DNA from: Cladorhizidae sp. MBARI D1340-BT2
Lineage: Eukaryota > Porifera > Demospongiae > Poecilosclerida > Cladorhizidae
Direction: 5' to 3'
NCBI GenBank assembly: GCA_028752905.1
Contig: JAQNBH010000011.1
Span: 33,256,017-33,320,016 of the forward strand
Length of the DNA: 64,000 bases
In this document: positions 11,201 to 22,809 of the stretch, in pieces
Numbering within the stretch: the stretch's first letter is position 1
Layout of the letters: each line of letters opens with the position of its first letter
Notes under the pieces: model-generated
Seen by the model: the letters and a program-made list of their open reading frames with translations, nothing else
What the model was told of the DNA's origin: nothing
Databases searched by the model: none
Program-made: the position numbers and the translations under genes

Positions 11201-13905
11201 TTATAATGTCATGTGCAAATCCTTACAAGATAAACTTGAACTGAAAAGTTTGGGTGCGGTGCAGTGTCCCCATTGATCAGCAGTTTCTTTATGAGGTTGT
11301 TCTTGTGAATGTTCCCTGTGCAACAGATGCCAAATCTGGATGTTTTTTTACTAGTGCTCCATATACTCTTAAACAGTGCAATGTTTGTCTGACAGTAGGT
11401 GACCTCACAAAGTTGGATATTTATGTTTCCGAAATCCGGTGCATCAAACTTTATGAATTTAGCTTTATGTATAAAGAAAGTAGACAATCAAATTTTTTCC
11501 CGGGTTTTTGTTGTTTTTTGAATATTTTTTTAAGTTTACACTGAAGCATGTAAAGTTATCAAGATATAAATAGTTTTCTTTCTATATTTGTAAACTTGTT
11601 AATTTTCCACATATTAAAAACCAGTTATATAGTGCCAATAGTGGTGATCTAAAAACAGTCAAGGTGGTAATAGTACCTTACATGGAGAACACAGCTGTTT
11701 TAGGGTGATATACTCTGCTAAAACAGTGATCAAAACAAAGCAAACAAGGTTAATTCACTCTTAGTTGCCCCTAATTAGCAAAAATGAAGAGTTTTGTGAA
11801 TAATTCATCAGTTGAATTATCACACCTCCAACAGGTCCATCAAAACATGCAAGAAATGAGAAAATACAACATTCACGTAATGTAACAGTGATTTTGGTCT
11901 CAATTTGCCTTCTCAACTTCGCATAATTAAAAATTCTGAAGAAAAAATGATTTTCTGCTGCAAATACACCATAAGGGCCTATCTTAAACCTTGCTGGAGC
12001 TAAATAAGCAGAGATGAGAATGGTGGATTTGGTTCTGTACACATTTTGTATATACTCTATGATACTGATATTATGTCGATCATATGTCATAAATAATACC
12101 AACAATCTGTCCTAAATATGAATATGGAACTTCATGCCAAAGTCAGCAGTCAATTAAATGTGAGCAAAAATTGCTTTGCTTAAAAATGGAACTGCCAGAT
12201 ATTTTTTTACAAAGACCTAACTATTTTATTTTAGTGTGTGTCTCTCATTATATCCTGGTTTGAGATTGAGTGGTGATGTGATGGCGAAGATTGAATTCAA
12301 TATTACCCACTTGTCAGTGACTAAAGAATGTGTTTGATTGCCTCATTGTTTTGTCAGTTTAATCATCGTGGATCTGGTTTAATTAAGCATCCATTGTAGC
12401 AACTGGAATAATGGTGTACGTATTCTCTGGGACTGGTGCAGCATTCTGTGATATAGTTTTGTTAACCTTGTGACTATGAATTTTGCTTTGCCATTCCAAA
12501 CACTTATCAAAATGAACCAATTGGTTTCCAATATTTCAGCTACAGACCAAAACCAATAGAGCAATCACAGATTCTCAAACATTACAATGGTTTTCAGTTT
12601 TCAACTAGCTTTAATTGCACCGGGAAAAGTCACAGACTCCGTAACATTATTTTACCCTTTAAACTTTGAAATAGCTTTACTTGCCTCAGGAAAAGACACA
12701 TGTAATCCAACTATTTTGGCTCTATTCATCACATAATAACAAAAAGATAGAAAGATTTGACTTCTGCATGTAGCTAATGTACCTATATATGTATGTATAT
12801 ATATGTGTGGGAATAGAGTGGAGCCTCCTCTATTCCTTATCAAGGCAGTTTGGATCTGCAATCAGAATGATTAAGTAGTTACCACCACTTATAATTTGCA
12901 ATATCACTTCAATACCTTGTATACATATATAAAATGCATTATATGCTCAAACAAATTCATTTCGCAAGCATGTTTTAATTGACAAATCCAGCCTACATTT
13001 ATTCAATGTTCCTGGAGACTGCTTAGGGTTCACCGTATAAGAGGTTCCACTGATCAGCTAATCTGCCACAATAAAAACATCCATACAAGAGGTGGAGAGC
13101 ATTTAGCTCAAATTACTTCTGAGGAATACATTAAGCCAAGTGACCTCTGGTAGTGATCACCTAATTATAAGTATCTAAAAATGAAGTGGGAAACAATTAA
13201 TAATTAGCAGAGCTACAATTAGGTACACTGCCAATATCCTAGATAATGGTATTCTAGAGTTACTTGCTCTAGAGTACAACTATTTCAAGAACAGCAGTAA
13301 ATTCCCCTTTCTTATATATTATTCTGTTTTTGGTATAGATATTAGTCCTAGAATGTGTTTATGTTCTGTAACATTCTATGGTTATAGCCTTACTATTTTC
13401 AAGTTTGGTACGTTTGATTGGACTGCATTACCCATCATTATAGATGAACTAATCTTACTCTTATTTGCTTCCATGCGCATATGACCAGAATGGTGGACAT
13501 GTATTATGCACCTCTAACCTCCCAGATGTTATTGGACTGAACCAAAGTGGTTCTGAGGGTGATGGAGAAAATTGATCTTTTTATTACTGTGGCATGACTA
13601 AACTTACAGTTTATTTATCTCTGCTACTACCAAATTACATCGCCAAAATGGATATTTTACATTGTAAAAGTGTGCTAGAACTTGTGCATAAAGACTTACC
13701 AAAGATGACAATTTCTCCTGCTTCTAGTTATGTGTAGTGGCACTCAACCATCGCTTCTTAGCTAATATGTTCACCCTTTTCAAGCCTGATTAATTTGTTG
13801 TTTTTTAAATCCCTTCAAGTATAATATTTTCTAAGCTATTTGGTGTCATGTTGATCAAGTCTTAATCGAGCAATTTTTATAGAGAAAATATGTTTGTTAA
13901 CTTAC
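8285..13905. other. Large intron, mostly unrecognised
   Basis: Contains a partial inverted-repeat element end at 9566-9600, a degenerate gctta-rich repeat at about 9885-10240 and several short open frames (10.36-10.60 plus, 11.25-11.54 plus, 12.1-11.76 minus) without identifiable domains. The 12105-11761 minus frame (114 codons) is the longest and could be an unrecognised exon or a transposon piece. Confidence 0.5.
9885..10240. repeat. Degenerate gctta-rich direct repeats
   Basis: Phrases such as ttagcttaaatta and atgctatataaga-ttgaaag-ttagctt recur two or more times about 120-130 bp apart. It looks like an old tandem duplication in intron sequence, with no coding content. Confidence 0.5.
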
Positions 13906-14058
13906 TGTCATTATCCAATATTGTTCCATTTAAAACAAGGTGGAGCTCATATCCTTCGATGTCTTCAGCAAGTGAAAGACTAAGAGTGAATATCTCATCT
14001 ACTTCTTGTGATATTGAGTCATTTATAAACATGAATGATACAGGCAGTGGATCTCGAC
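13906..14058 (-). CDS. Calx-beta second-half exon
   Basis: This is a 153-bp phase 1-1 exon with acceptor ctctgtag and donor AGTAAGT. The translation has VSFMFINDS, EVDEIFTLSLSLAED and GTILDND, the C-terminal strands and terminal acidic DND motif of a Calx-beta domain. It is about 25 residues shorter than the 228-bp second-half exons at 7.6 and 4.1 kb. It is on the same strand and in the same phase as the other Calx-beta exons. Confidence 0.8.
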
Positions 14059-14381
14059 CTACAGAGAAAGTCTAATTAGTTGTAGAGAGATCCATATCAC
14101 CCACACCTATAAAAAATGAAACTGAACAATTATAAAGTTATGCACAAATTAAAAAAAATTACCATCAAACTGTCATATCTCCTCATTCTTGCAACTAAAA
14201 AAACCCATTTCAGTCAAAATTTAATGCTTAGTTTTCTTCAGGACAATAGTGAATTAACAAGAGGTAAGAGATACTGAATTAATCTTACACATCACCAATG
14301 CCATTGTAATTGGCTTTGTCATCATATCATTGTACAATTATATTATGTAATCAAGTAATTTTATGCTAATTATTGTCCCAC

Positions 14382-14514
14382 CAGCTGTGATCCTATTCAG
14401 TGTCACAGTTACATTAAGAGATCTTGGAGTAGGTCCAGAAATAGTTCCAGCAAGTACAGAATGAGTTTCTCCACATTCCTTGCCAGTGTATGTTGTATCA
14501 AAGAATCCAAACAC
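14382..14514 (-). pseudogene. Calx-beta first-half exon, acceptor not found
   Basis: The frame VFGFFDTTYTG ... SLNVTVTL matches the opening strands of a Calx-beta domain and ends in phase 1 at a weak donor (GTGGGA). It would splice in frame to the exon at 14058-13906. No AG lies at the expected acceptor just upstream of the GTG at 14514, and the pyrimidine tract runs straight into the coding frame. The exon may be inactive or start further away in a way I could not resolve. Confidence 0.5.
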
Positions 14515-15414
14515 AAGAGAAAAATAGCAGGAATTACAATGTAATCTGGAAATTTATTTACAGGCATGTAGAAAAGGAGCCAAAAGATTTGCCTTACAAA
14601 TTAAATTGAGTGGAAAAAAATGTTCATTTGAAATAAACATAATTTGCTGCCTACTCTCAGATATCACCTACTAGGAAGCTCCATCGACATATAATAGTTA
14701 AACCACCAATACCCATTTTCACCCTCGCCTGATTTAGTTTGCCAAGCCTAGCACAACAATTGTAGGTGATGTAATAGAATAGGAGCATCCACATTCATGG
14801 CCCTGAGAGTATTCTACAAGAAATTGAAGATACTGCAGATCCCATCACCACCACATGCTACAAGCTCACAACTAAAAACGTTTTAAGCTAAGAAAAGAAT
14901 GCCTGGATATAGACGATGTCTGAAACTAGGCTCCGTTTCAGGACCAGTAATTGACATTGTTATCTAAGAACATCGAAGGGTTCTCAACTGGTAAAATTAA
15001 TGTAACATCTTAGATGGAGTGTGCAACAACCAATAATGTTATGTTCTTTGCTAGCAAGGATTCTCATAGGTATATTGACAATGAAGTGCTCATACACACC
15101 TGGAATGGTCCTGGCCATTTAACAACCTCATCAGCAGTATGGAAGTGATATATTTGTGAAAGTAGGCCTAGTTATAGAAACTTCAATTATGTCAGAAGAT
15201 TTGTGCTTTGAAGTCCTATTGGTTAAATTAACAGTGTAGTAGTTACATCTGTCTACAAACCAAAGAGCACCGTAATACCTGGAACTCCCTTATAGAGAAT
15301 GCTGACATGTCTAAAATTACAAGAAAGCATAGGAATTAAACCTCAAGCTACGGTATAATCCAAAAGCAGGCCCCCGAGCATCCTAAAGTCACTGCAGATC
15401 AATTTGCCAACCAA

Positions 15415-15855
15415 TTGCTTAAGAATGGCAAGAGTGGAAAGAAAAAGAAAGAAAAAACCAAGCTAAACTTCAAGAAGCTCAATGGAGACACTGGCTATAC
15501 AAAAACATTTACCATGGAAGAATTAGAAACAGATATTTCTGCCCTCAAACCAAGAAAGGCTATTGGCTTATACAAGATCTCAATGAGCAGATCAAATACT
15601 TCGGTTCTGAATCAAAGAAATGGCTTATGCAGCTTTACAATGAAAGTCTTATATGCAAAAGCTCCCTTAAGATCTGCAAAAATCTCATGTTATAGCACTA
15701 CTGAAGCCAGGAAAATATCCAAGAAATACTGCCCCATCTCACTTCTTAGTCACCTCTACAAGTTATTTGATTGCCTCATTCACAACAGAATTGATCATGC
15801 TGTTGATGTACTATTCTTTCCTGAGCAGGCAGGTTTATTCCCAGAAAGTCAATGA
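15415..15855 (+). pseudogene. LINE reverse transcriptase fragment
   Basis: This is the longest uninterrupted piece of the element above, 146 codons. It covers RT motifs 1-2 (LKPRKAIGLYKIS; CPISLLSHLYKLFDCLIHNRI in two parts) and runs into EQAGLFPES before a stop. The next RT motifs continue in the same direction after a short interruption, so this is one broken polyprotein and not a separate gene. Confidence 0.8.
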
Positions 15856-16306
15856 TTATCCAAGTAAACAATCTCACACATAGATCAAAGATGGTTACGA
15901 GCAAGGGATGATTATTGGTGCAGTGTTCATAGCTGCTTATGATACAGTAAACCACAGATAACTCCTCAATAAGATGCTTGAACTAACCAAAGATATCTGC
16001 CTCACAGAGCTGATTGAAAGTATGCTTGAGAACTGATGCTTGTTTGTTGATAAGAATAGCAGCTGGAGAAGACTTAAGAATGGCTTCGCACAGGGAAGTA
16101 TGCTTGTGACACTATTATTTAACATCTATGCTAATGACCAACCAAGAAATGATGACAACCATTGCTTAATCTATGGAGACGACCTTGGTATAAGTACACA
16201 AGATGGATAATTTTACCGTGTTTGAAGAGAGACTTTCCATGGCCCTGGATGAGCTAACACCATATTATGAACAAACCAGCTTCATGCCAATCCATCTAAA
16301 ACACAG

Positions 16307-17196
16307 GTGTTGTGTACATTCAATCTAAGAAATCGTGAAGCAAAGTTCCAACTGAAAGTCAACTGGTCAGGAACTCCTCTTGAATACTGTGAGTATCCAG
16401 TCAACCTATGGATAGCCCTAGGCAGATGTCACTCATTTAAGAACCATACTGAAAAGACCAAGTATAAAGTGAATGCAAAGTACAACATCATCAACAAGCT
16501 CACTGGTAGTACATGGGTTGCTAACCCAGAAACTATAGAGACCAGAGCACTATCTCTCTGCTACTCTACTGCAGAGTATACATCTTCTTTGTGGGAAAAA
16601 TCAACACGTCAAGAATTTAGATCCAGCACTTAACACTAGCTGCTGCCTTATTACAGGTTGCCTAAGACTAGCACCTACTGACAGTTTGTACTTTCTGGCA
16701 AGCAGAGCACCACTGGTTATACAATGGAGTGCAGCTAGCAGAAAAGAAAATCAAAGACAGACCACAGATGAAGGCATCCCCTGTATGGATATGTTCCAGC
16801 TGAATGCTGCTTGAAATCCAAAAACAGCTTCTTAAAGTGATTTACCCCTTATGAAGTCAAGAATATAAGAAGTGAAAGATAAACTGTGTTGGAAGAAAGG
16901 TTAAGCAAGTTTCCACCAACTACATCAATGAAGCTGAACTGCCTCCTGGTGCCAATTCAAGCCATGAGTGGAAGTCTTTAAACCGATTAAGAACCGGGTT
17001 GGACTTGCGAAAGCCACCATTGTCAAATGGGGATACATTGAAGAGGATGCAGTGTCATGTCTTGTGCGAATGTGGAACAGAACCCCAAATTATGCAACAC
17101 CTTCTTATATGTCCACAACTTGATCTCCCTTGCACAGCATCAGACTTAGCAGAATATAATGTTAACGGGGAAACTCTGGCTGCATCGTGTTTGTAG
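16307..17196 (+). pseudogene. LINE RT thumb and C-terminal zinc-like region
   Basis: Frames at 16307-16633 and 16999-17196 continue the polyprotein: LRNREAKFQLKVNW, EYCEYPVNLW, ETRALSLCYSTAEY, and later CHVLCECGTEPQIMQHLLICPQ, which has the Cys/His spacing common at the 3' end of this LINE type. The two parts are separated by about 360 bp of frame-broken sequence. The terminal stop at 17196 marks the probable end of the ORF. Confidence 0.75.
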
Positions 17197-17399
17197 TTTT
17201 TTTGGTGAAACCTAGTAAACTACAATTTAGGAACCTGTTTATTTATTGTGATTTTCAGCTAGCACAGCCTATGCATGTGTCCATAAATAAGAGAAAATGA
17301 AAGAGTTGTGGATGGAATGGCGTAGGACTTGCAACAGTAGAACATCCCATGGCAATCTCAAGCAACCCTCAGCAAGATAACAAGCCATTGATTGGGTCT

Positions 17400-17601
17400 C
17401 TACTGCCTGGGAATCAATTCCAGGAAATTTGATAGATAGGCTGCTTGAAGGACCCATGTATTGAGGCACACTGGACCAAATCCCTCATGATCTATGATAC
17501 AGCTGACTACATTTTCACCCTCCTGCATCTTGGACATTGTCTTGTCAATTACATGGCAGCAAATACACTCAAGACCAGTAGGCATCACCGGGCAATGACC
17601 A
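17400..17601 (-). CDS. P2RX7_C-type domain, exon 2
   Basis: Acceptor gaaacag at 17603-17602 joins in phase 2 to exon 1 at 17662. The joined frame reads CGHCPVMPTGLECICCHVID, then CIIDHEGFGPVCLNTWVLQAAY, and stops near 17400. This is the Cys/His core of the P2X7 receptor C-terminal (zinc-binding) domain family (CGxC, MPT, ECxCC, GFxPVCLNxWVL). The usual later block (AYRQ..W..LG, IP.C....IR..FP) is missing in frame, so the 3' end is either truncated or spliced onward. Confidence 0.7.
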
Positions 17602-17661
17602 CTGTTTCATCTGTGGAGTAAATTCAGTAAATCTAGCTAGAGCTAGCCAATTAATCCTTAC

Positions 17662-17924
17662 CAGTCAGTGTTCTCTAGTCTGTGTTGCACTGAATCATCA
17701 CTTTCAACAGTGCCTACACTACTATCCTCATCTTCTGAAGGTTCATAGAGATAAGGCTCTACTGTTCCACTTGATTGCTGCTCTTCAGCTAGGTCTGTAT
17801 CTGATATTTCAGATGAACTTTCAATTGCTGAAGAAGAAAAGGAGAGGTGCAGGCTGCTAGAGCTAGTTACAGAGACAGAGTCCTTCTGTTTCAGCCATTG
17901 AAACCAGTCTCCTGGTGACATCAT
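17662..17924 (-). CDS. P2RX7_C-type protein, exon 1
   Basis: The frame starts at an ATG (17924; MMSPGDWFQW) and runs through a Ser/Asp/Glu-rich low-complexity stretch to EPYLYEPSEDED and HRLENTDW/C at the donor GTAAGG (exit phase 2). An acidic EPYxxEP tract before a Cys-rich core is typical of stand-alone P2RX7_C-domain proteins of invertebrates, which occur in many copies. The gene is nested in an intron of the mosaic gene on the same strand, next to the LINE's 3' end. It may be mobile cargo or a small host gene. The upstream frame is open a little further without a Met. Confidence 0.65.
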
Positions 17925-17969
17925 CGCGTGGTCACGCTCCCAAACAGGAAGTGACCTGTTGACTGTCAA

Positions 17970-18992
17970 AATGAGGCCAAAGAAGGCTCTCTAGCTCAAC
18001 AAGGGTTTGTTTTTAGAAGATAAATTTTTTTATACATACCCAGCACATCCTATTGAGCAGATAACAGCAACAACAAATAAATATATTTTTTCCTGCAAGC
18101 CTCCCTTTAAAAGAATGGCTTTCAATAAAGACCACAAATAAACCATTCCTGATTGCAGTTACAATGGTACTTTTAAAAAGTTCATTTTGCTCATTCCCAC
18201 TACCAAAATAAATGTATCTAACTAGTCAACTGGATATGTGCAGCTTTTAAAAAATCCGATGTACCGTATATGGTTCATTATTTTTTAGTTCTTCTGTGCT
18301 TCATATAAAAAAAAGAGATGATAATTTTATTCTTTTGTTTACATGAAATATTATACTTAGGAAAAAGTAGAGCAGTAATTGTGGTCTAGAAAGTGACCCA
18401 TTCATTTGGACTGGGTCTTGCTAATAACATATTATTTATTTGTCTGTTGGTACTGCTCTCAATGGGAGACGAACTTTGTAGTAGCTTCAATATAAGCACA
18501 GGATAGAGATGATTGTTCTAGTTAAACATAAAGCCAAGCTGAAAGGAACTATTCAAAATATCACATGTTCCCAATACTTATAATGTCCAAACTCGAGAGG
18601 ACCATAGAAGGGATTTTAATCGCATATTCCAATTTTTTTGCATTTGACAAAGTTCAGACCTTGTAGCTGGGTCAAGTGCCAGTCAAGATGCCTGTAGCCA
18701 ACTCCAACCTTACGCATAATAATATTCATATCTGTGAAGTCACAGCTCTTCCCAAGCAGTGGGCACAACAACTAACACATATATCAGAGCATGAACAGCC
18801 ATCACCACCACAACTCCCAATAAACACACATGAGCTCATGTCTAACGACATTTGGCCCAAACATTCTATAACACACAGCAACACAGATTGTACCCCACAA
18901 AGTTAACCTCATTTAAACTTTGATTTAAATATCATTAAAACATCAAAATACAAGTGCTGGAATGCTGCTAGATACTATATACAGCAATTGTC
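17970..18992. other. No recognisable feature
   Basis: AT-rich, with a 76-codon plus-strand frame (18676-18906) that has no domain I recognise. It lies between the P2RX7_C-type frame and the pogo-like transposase relic and probably includes the flank of the latter. Confidence 0.5.
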
Positions 18993-19265
18993 TCACAAAT
19001 CAGCAAATGGATCAGAATTACTAACATCTTGGTCTTCCAGACTCATAGGGGCCACACTTGCTTTCTTCATTTCATCCACAATCCTAACATCATTTAAAAA
19101 ATCTCTGATTTCATTCTTCATTTTTTCATAGAGGAAAGTAAGCCACTTGGCTCCATGTTCTTTGATAACAGACATGCCCATTATGACCTTTACATCTGCT
19201 GCTACCGCTCCATGTTGAAGATGCTTTTGAGCTTCAGCATACCATAAATGGAACTTTCCCATCAA
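18993..19265 (-). pseudogene. Pogo-like transposase C-terminal fragment
   Basis: Ninety codons open to a stop at 18993. It contains GKFHLWYAEAQKHL, AADVKVIMGMSVIK and AKWLTFLYEKM, corresponding to the region after the DDE catalytic domain. The preceding coding block (INKP) is separated by adjacent stop codons at about 19.27 kb. Confidence 0.65.
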
Positions 19266-20360
19266 AAAGTAGGTTTGTTAATGCTAACATCCATAGTCAT
19301 TTCACCTAGCAGGATCTGTTATGAAAAAATATTGTGCTCTTCAAAGCACTCATAGTAGAGTTAGTTTTTTGACCACTAATTTTTTCATTTTCAGCATTGC
19401 TTTCTGTTATTTCCTGCAAAGCTTCCCATACTCTAGTAGTGCACGGGATAAAGGTCTTTTGAGGAATACTAGGCAGGTTTCATTCATTTTCCAAAGATTT
19501 GGCCATTGGATAGGCAAATTTGGTTGTGATCTGGTCTGTTTTTCTTGGTACAGGATCTGTGTGGGCAGGAAACCCCAAACAGCAAATGTTGCTGTTAAAT
19601 GTCTTTATTACCGAGACTAACTGCTTCCACTCTTCTGCTACTTTTTTGCCATTTTTAAATCTCAGGAAGATACTAATCTAAAACCAATCCAGTCCAAGTT
19701 GATGATTAAGCCATCAGGAATGTCTATTGAGACAGCCATCCTGGATACTTGGCCCCAAAAATCCCAATTTCAAGTGCTTAAATTGCTTCTCCGACATTCC
19801 TTGGTTGCTTTAATTTGGTATGAGCTTTATTCCACACATAACCATCCTGTTAAGAAGTGATGCTGCCCATTTCTTTTTGATTAAAAAGCATTTACAATAC
19901 TTGTGAAGAGAATCCTGTCATAAGCCATGACAATTCCTGAAGCTGCAGCCATCACAACATTTGTACCAATGCTGGTGCTAGTCCACATGCAAGATGTGCT
20001 TTCCCCAGAACAACCATGCTTCTTTGATAGCAAAGACATCAACCCCGCAAACTCAGTATATACCTACTTTTTCTTTTTTCTTCAGCTGTTCAAAGTATTT
20101 GCTCTAGAAAGGCCTCACTATTCTCTCCCCTATCCATAGAGAGCCTTGAATATCTTGCAATCAGCTGAATTCTCATTCTCGGCAGCATATTGCCAATATG
20201 ACTTTCAGTAGTGAAATTTATCGAATACTTGCTTTCTCATCTTAAGTTCAGTCCTAATACTAGTTCTCAAAGATAACTCAAGTACTTTTACCGCTGATTT
20301 GTTAGCTTCCATAACAACCCTTCCAGAATTTTCAATGCTACATAGACCCTTTCTGTGACC
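18993..20360 (-). mobile_element. Pogo-like (DDE_1/CENP-B type) transposase relic
   Basis: Minus-strand fragments in the correct order: an HTH-side block with YAAENENSADCKIF near 20.2 kb, VVMAAASGIVMAYDRIL near 19.95 kb, SIDIPDGLIINLDW near 19.72 kb, MDVSINKP near 19.29 kb, and the C-terminal MMGKFHLWYAEAQKHLQ ... VIKEHGAKWLTFLYE ending in NSDPFADL at 18993. These match jerky/pogo-type transposases, whose catalytic DDE domain is followed by a GKFxxWYA block. Several stops and frameshifts break the gene, and only the last 90 codons form a clean frame. No terminal inverted repeats were located. Confidence 0.65.
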
Positions 20361-20854
20361 TCAACCAAGTGACAACCAATAAGACCAAGGAACCCAAAAA
20401 TAGTAGTAAATTGGACTTGCCTGTTTTGTTTATACATTTGTTCTTACATAGCCTCTTTCGTGCTTGCATAGAGTCAAACAATGGAAGGATAGAATGGATG
20501 CTAAAGGAACAACTGCATGCACAGTCTAAGACAGGTTGATCATATATACCCTCCAGTTATGTTCAAGTCCTTGACCAATTTGGTAACAACTCAAGGACAT
20601 ATGGTGTGTTTATTATTAGTCTGCATTAAAATGTGTAAATATTTGCTTGAGAATAATGAAAGGTTGTTTAACACAGCACTTCTCCCCTTATCAAACGATT
20701 AGTACTTTATCAAATAACTACTTATTAAACAAGATTAATAATTAGCACTCATTACTTTGACTAAATTACTTTACATAACCATCTAGATGTGGACAGAGAA
20801 GGCACAGATAGTTCACACTCTTGTCCTTTCACTGACTCCACCAGCTCGACTTAC

Positions 20855-21016
20855 CTCATGGGCAATTATTGCATTCCATAGTTTTGGGATTACTATATGA
20901 CAGTCCAGATGGAGAAATGCCATTGTCACAACAATCTTCCATCGTGCTCAATTCAAAACGACCTCCACAACTTGTAGCATTGTAGCACATCACTTCATCC
21001 TGGGATTTCTCAATAA
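20855..21016 (-). pseudogene. Cysteine-rich module exon, copy 2, with terminal in-frame stop
   Basis: This is a 162-bp exon with the same length, phases and cysteine pattern as the one at 25.4 kb (VMC-x5-C, EDCC, SGLSYSN, MEC-x2-C). The last full codon before the donor is TGA (plus-strand tca at 20856-20858) where copy 1 has AAG. Splice sites are intact (acceptor ttcag at 21018-21017, donor GGTAAGT). If the exon is used, translation would end here and cut off the Calx-beta part. Confidence 0.75.
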
Positions 21017-21714
21017 CTGAACATAGAGAGAAGCATAATTAATGATAGACTTTGGTACTGCCAATAGTATTATTATTGTGTATGCACCCTATTATGTCCA
21101 CACTTTTGTGAAGATCAGTTCTTCTTTGGAAATTATTAGAAAAAGAGGCCCACTGGGAGTCTTTTTGGTCATAGATGGAGAATAGGAGTAGGAAAATAGA
21201 AATGCGTCTGAAATTAATAAAAACTGGCAAAGTCTAGGTCACACATTTAAACGACTCATGCATATTGTATCAACTCTGTTAGAAAAATTAGCCCACTTGG
21301 CTATGCTGCATCCCATTTTTTTCAAGCTACCATGAAATGCTACTCACTTCACTCTAATTCTGTTCTCTATGCTCACGTTAAGAAACCTAAGAGAAGAATT
21401 TTCATTTATAGCAGCAATGTTGTGAGGGTTCTTTGTATCGGGAAAGGGGTATATTTAGGGAGCTAAGCTATTTTACAGGTGTACCACATAAGCCAATACT
21501 CAGGATAAAGATTAATAATAGTCACATTCAACAGACAACAACATAGTCAGCAACAAAACCAATTCCTAGCTAGCGCCTCCCCCATCAGATGATCTAACCC
21601 ACCAGAATACACGCCACAACACAAGCCATAACATATTAATGACGTCCTAAAGTCTAACAGACAATTATGTGTGTATAATAAGTATAATAGTGTGATAGTT
21701 GTGTTGGTTCTCAA
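21017..21714. other. No recognisable feature
   Basis: Intron sequence between the second cysteine-rich exon and the gypsy-type element. No LTR could be matched to the sequence on the other side of that element. Confidence 0.5.
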
Positions 21715-21863
21715 ATGATATATGCCATGTTGATAATCAGAGGTGCTTCCATGTCAGGTGTGTCACTGACATCTTCTCCCTTCCAGGTAGACTGTATTCA
21801 TATTCCGATGCAGGTCCGGAGATACCCCATCAGCATTGCCATTCTTGCTACCCGAACAATACT

Positions 21864-22808
21864 TTACCTCCATGTCAAAAGCCTGGAGGAATATACTGAC
21901 CTCACATCCTTCCTTGTACGTGGCCTAGGATACTGCTTCACTGCTGCAGTTTTCCATTCCTCTGGTCTAACATGACCTTGTCCCACAAGATATCCCAAGT
22001 ACATGCATTCCATCTTGCCAAACTGGTACTTGCTCCTTTTGGCAGTAAGCCCTGCTTCTCGCAATCGTAGGAGAACTATTCGGATGTGTTGTATTTGTTC
22101 ATGCCAGGTGGCACTGAAGATAACCACATCATTCATGTATGCAGATGCGAATGGATGCAAATCCCTCAATAAGTCATCCATCAAGCATTGAAAGGTGGAA
22201 GGTACACCTTCAATCCAAATTGCATCATCGTGAATCCTTATTTTTCGAAATTTGTGATGAATGTTGTCTTCAATAGGTATTCAGGGGTGACAGGCACCTG
22301 CCAATATTCCTTCATCAAATCCATTGTTGTTATGTATTGGTCCTTCCTAAAATGATCTATCAACTCGTTGATGCGAGGTAGTGGATAGTTGTCAGAGGCT
22401 GTAACCTTGTTGATCCTTTGATAATACACACAAAGCCTCTTAGTTTCATCCTTTTTGGGAATGAACCTCAAATCCATTCTCAAACATGTCTCTTCTCTCA
22501 TCCTTCAAGATTGTCTTTGTTTCCTCTGACTCTCGGTATGGTGGTAAACATATAGGTAGGGCATCTCTTGTTTCAATCCTATGTTGTGCCACATTCGTTT
22601 TTCCTGGTGTGTTACATACATCAATGAATTCTTCCTGGATCATCTGTGGGTCCTGTGTTTGTTCCTTACTGAGCTGTGTGTCATTTTGGAGTTCCTCCTC
22701 CAACTTCTTTGAGCTCCAAGTCTGAATGTCTCCAGTAGTAGCAATGCTGATGGTGTGTGCCACTCTCTCAAGTTGTTGATATGAATGACTCTCTTTCATT
22801 TTTGCCAA
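21864..22808 (-). pseudogene. Gypsy-type reverse transcriptase remnant
   Basis: Frames 22808-22446, 22501-22238 and 22184-21864 are successive parts of one RT: the pre-RT linker (TPGKTNVAQHRIETRDALP), fingers/palm (FIPKKDETKRLCVYYQRIN), then SAYMNDVVIFS with YMND replacing the catalytic YxDD, and LGYLVGQGHVRPEEWK. After TRKDVRS the sequence jumps to the end of RNase H (FDMEVKYCSGSKNGNADG), so the intervening part is deleted. Confidence 0.78.
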
Positions 22809-22809
22809 T

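Larger units (their letters stand above)
14930..17215 (+). mobile_element. Degenerate non-LTR retrotransposon (LINE; jockey/CR1-type RT)
   Basis: In 5'-3' order on the plus strand: an endonuclease-like piece (YGSDIFVK..., VTSVYKP near 15.14-15.27 kb), the RT palm (LKPRKAIGLYKIS, CPISLLSHLYKLFDCLIHNRI, EQAGL, then AAYDTVNH near 15.93 kb, a FAQGS block, LIYGDD near 16.17 kb) and the C-terminal part (LRNREAKFQ, YSTAEY, then a CHVLCECG...MQHLLICP zinc-like motif near 17.05-17.12 kb). Stops and frameshifts split it into at least four frames, and the catalytic YADD is YGDD. It is a dead copy in the mosaic gene's intron. The 5' end and family assignment are uncertain. Confidence 0.8.

Noticed and set aside
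11761..12105. 114-codon minus-strand frame as a gene
   Set aside because: No recognisable domain, no phase 1 splice sites at its edges and no second copy; recorded only as part of the large intron.
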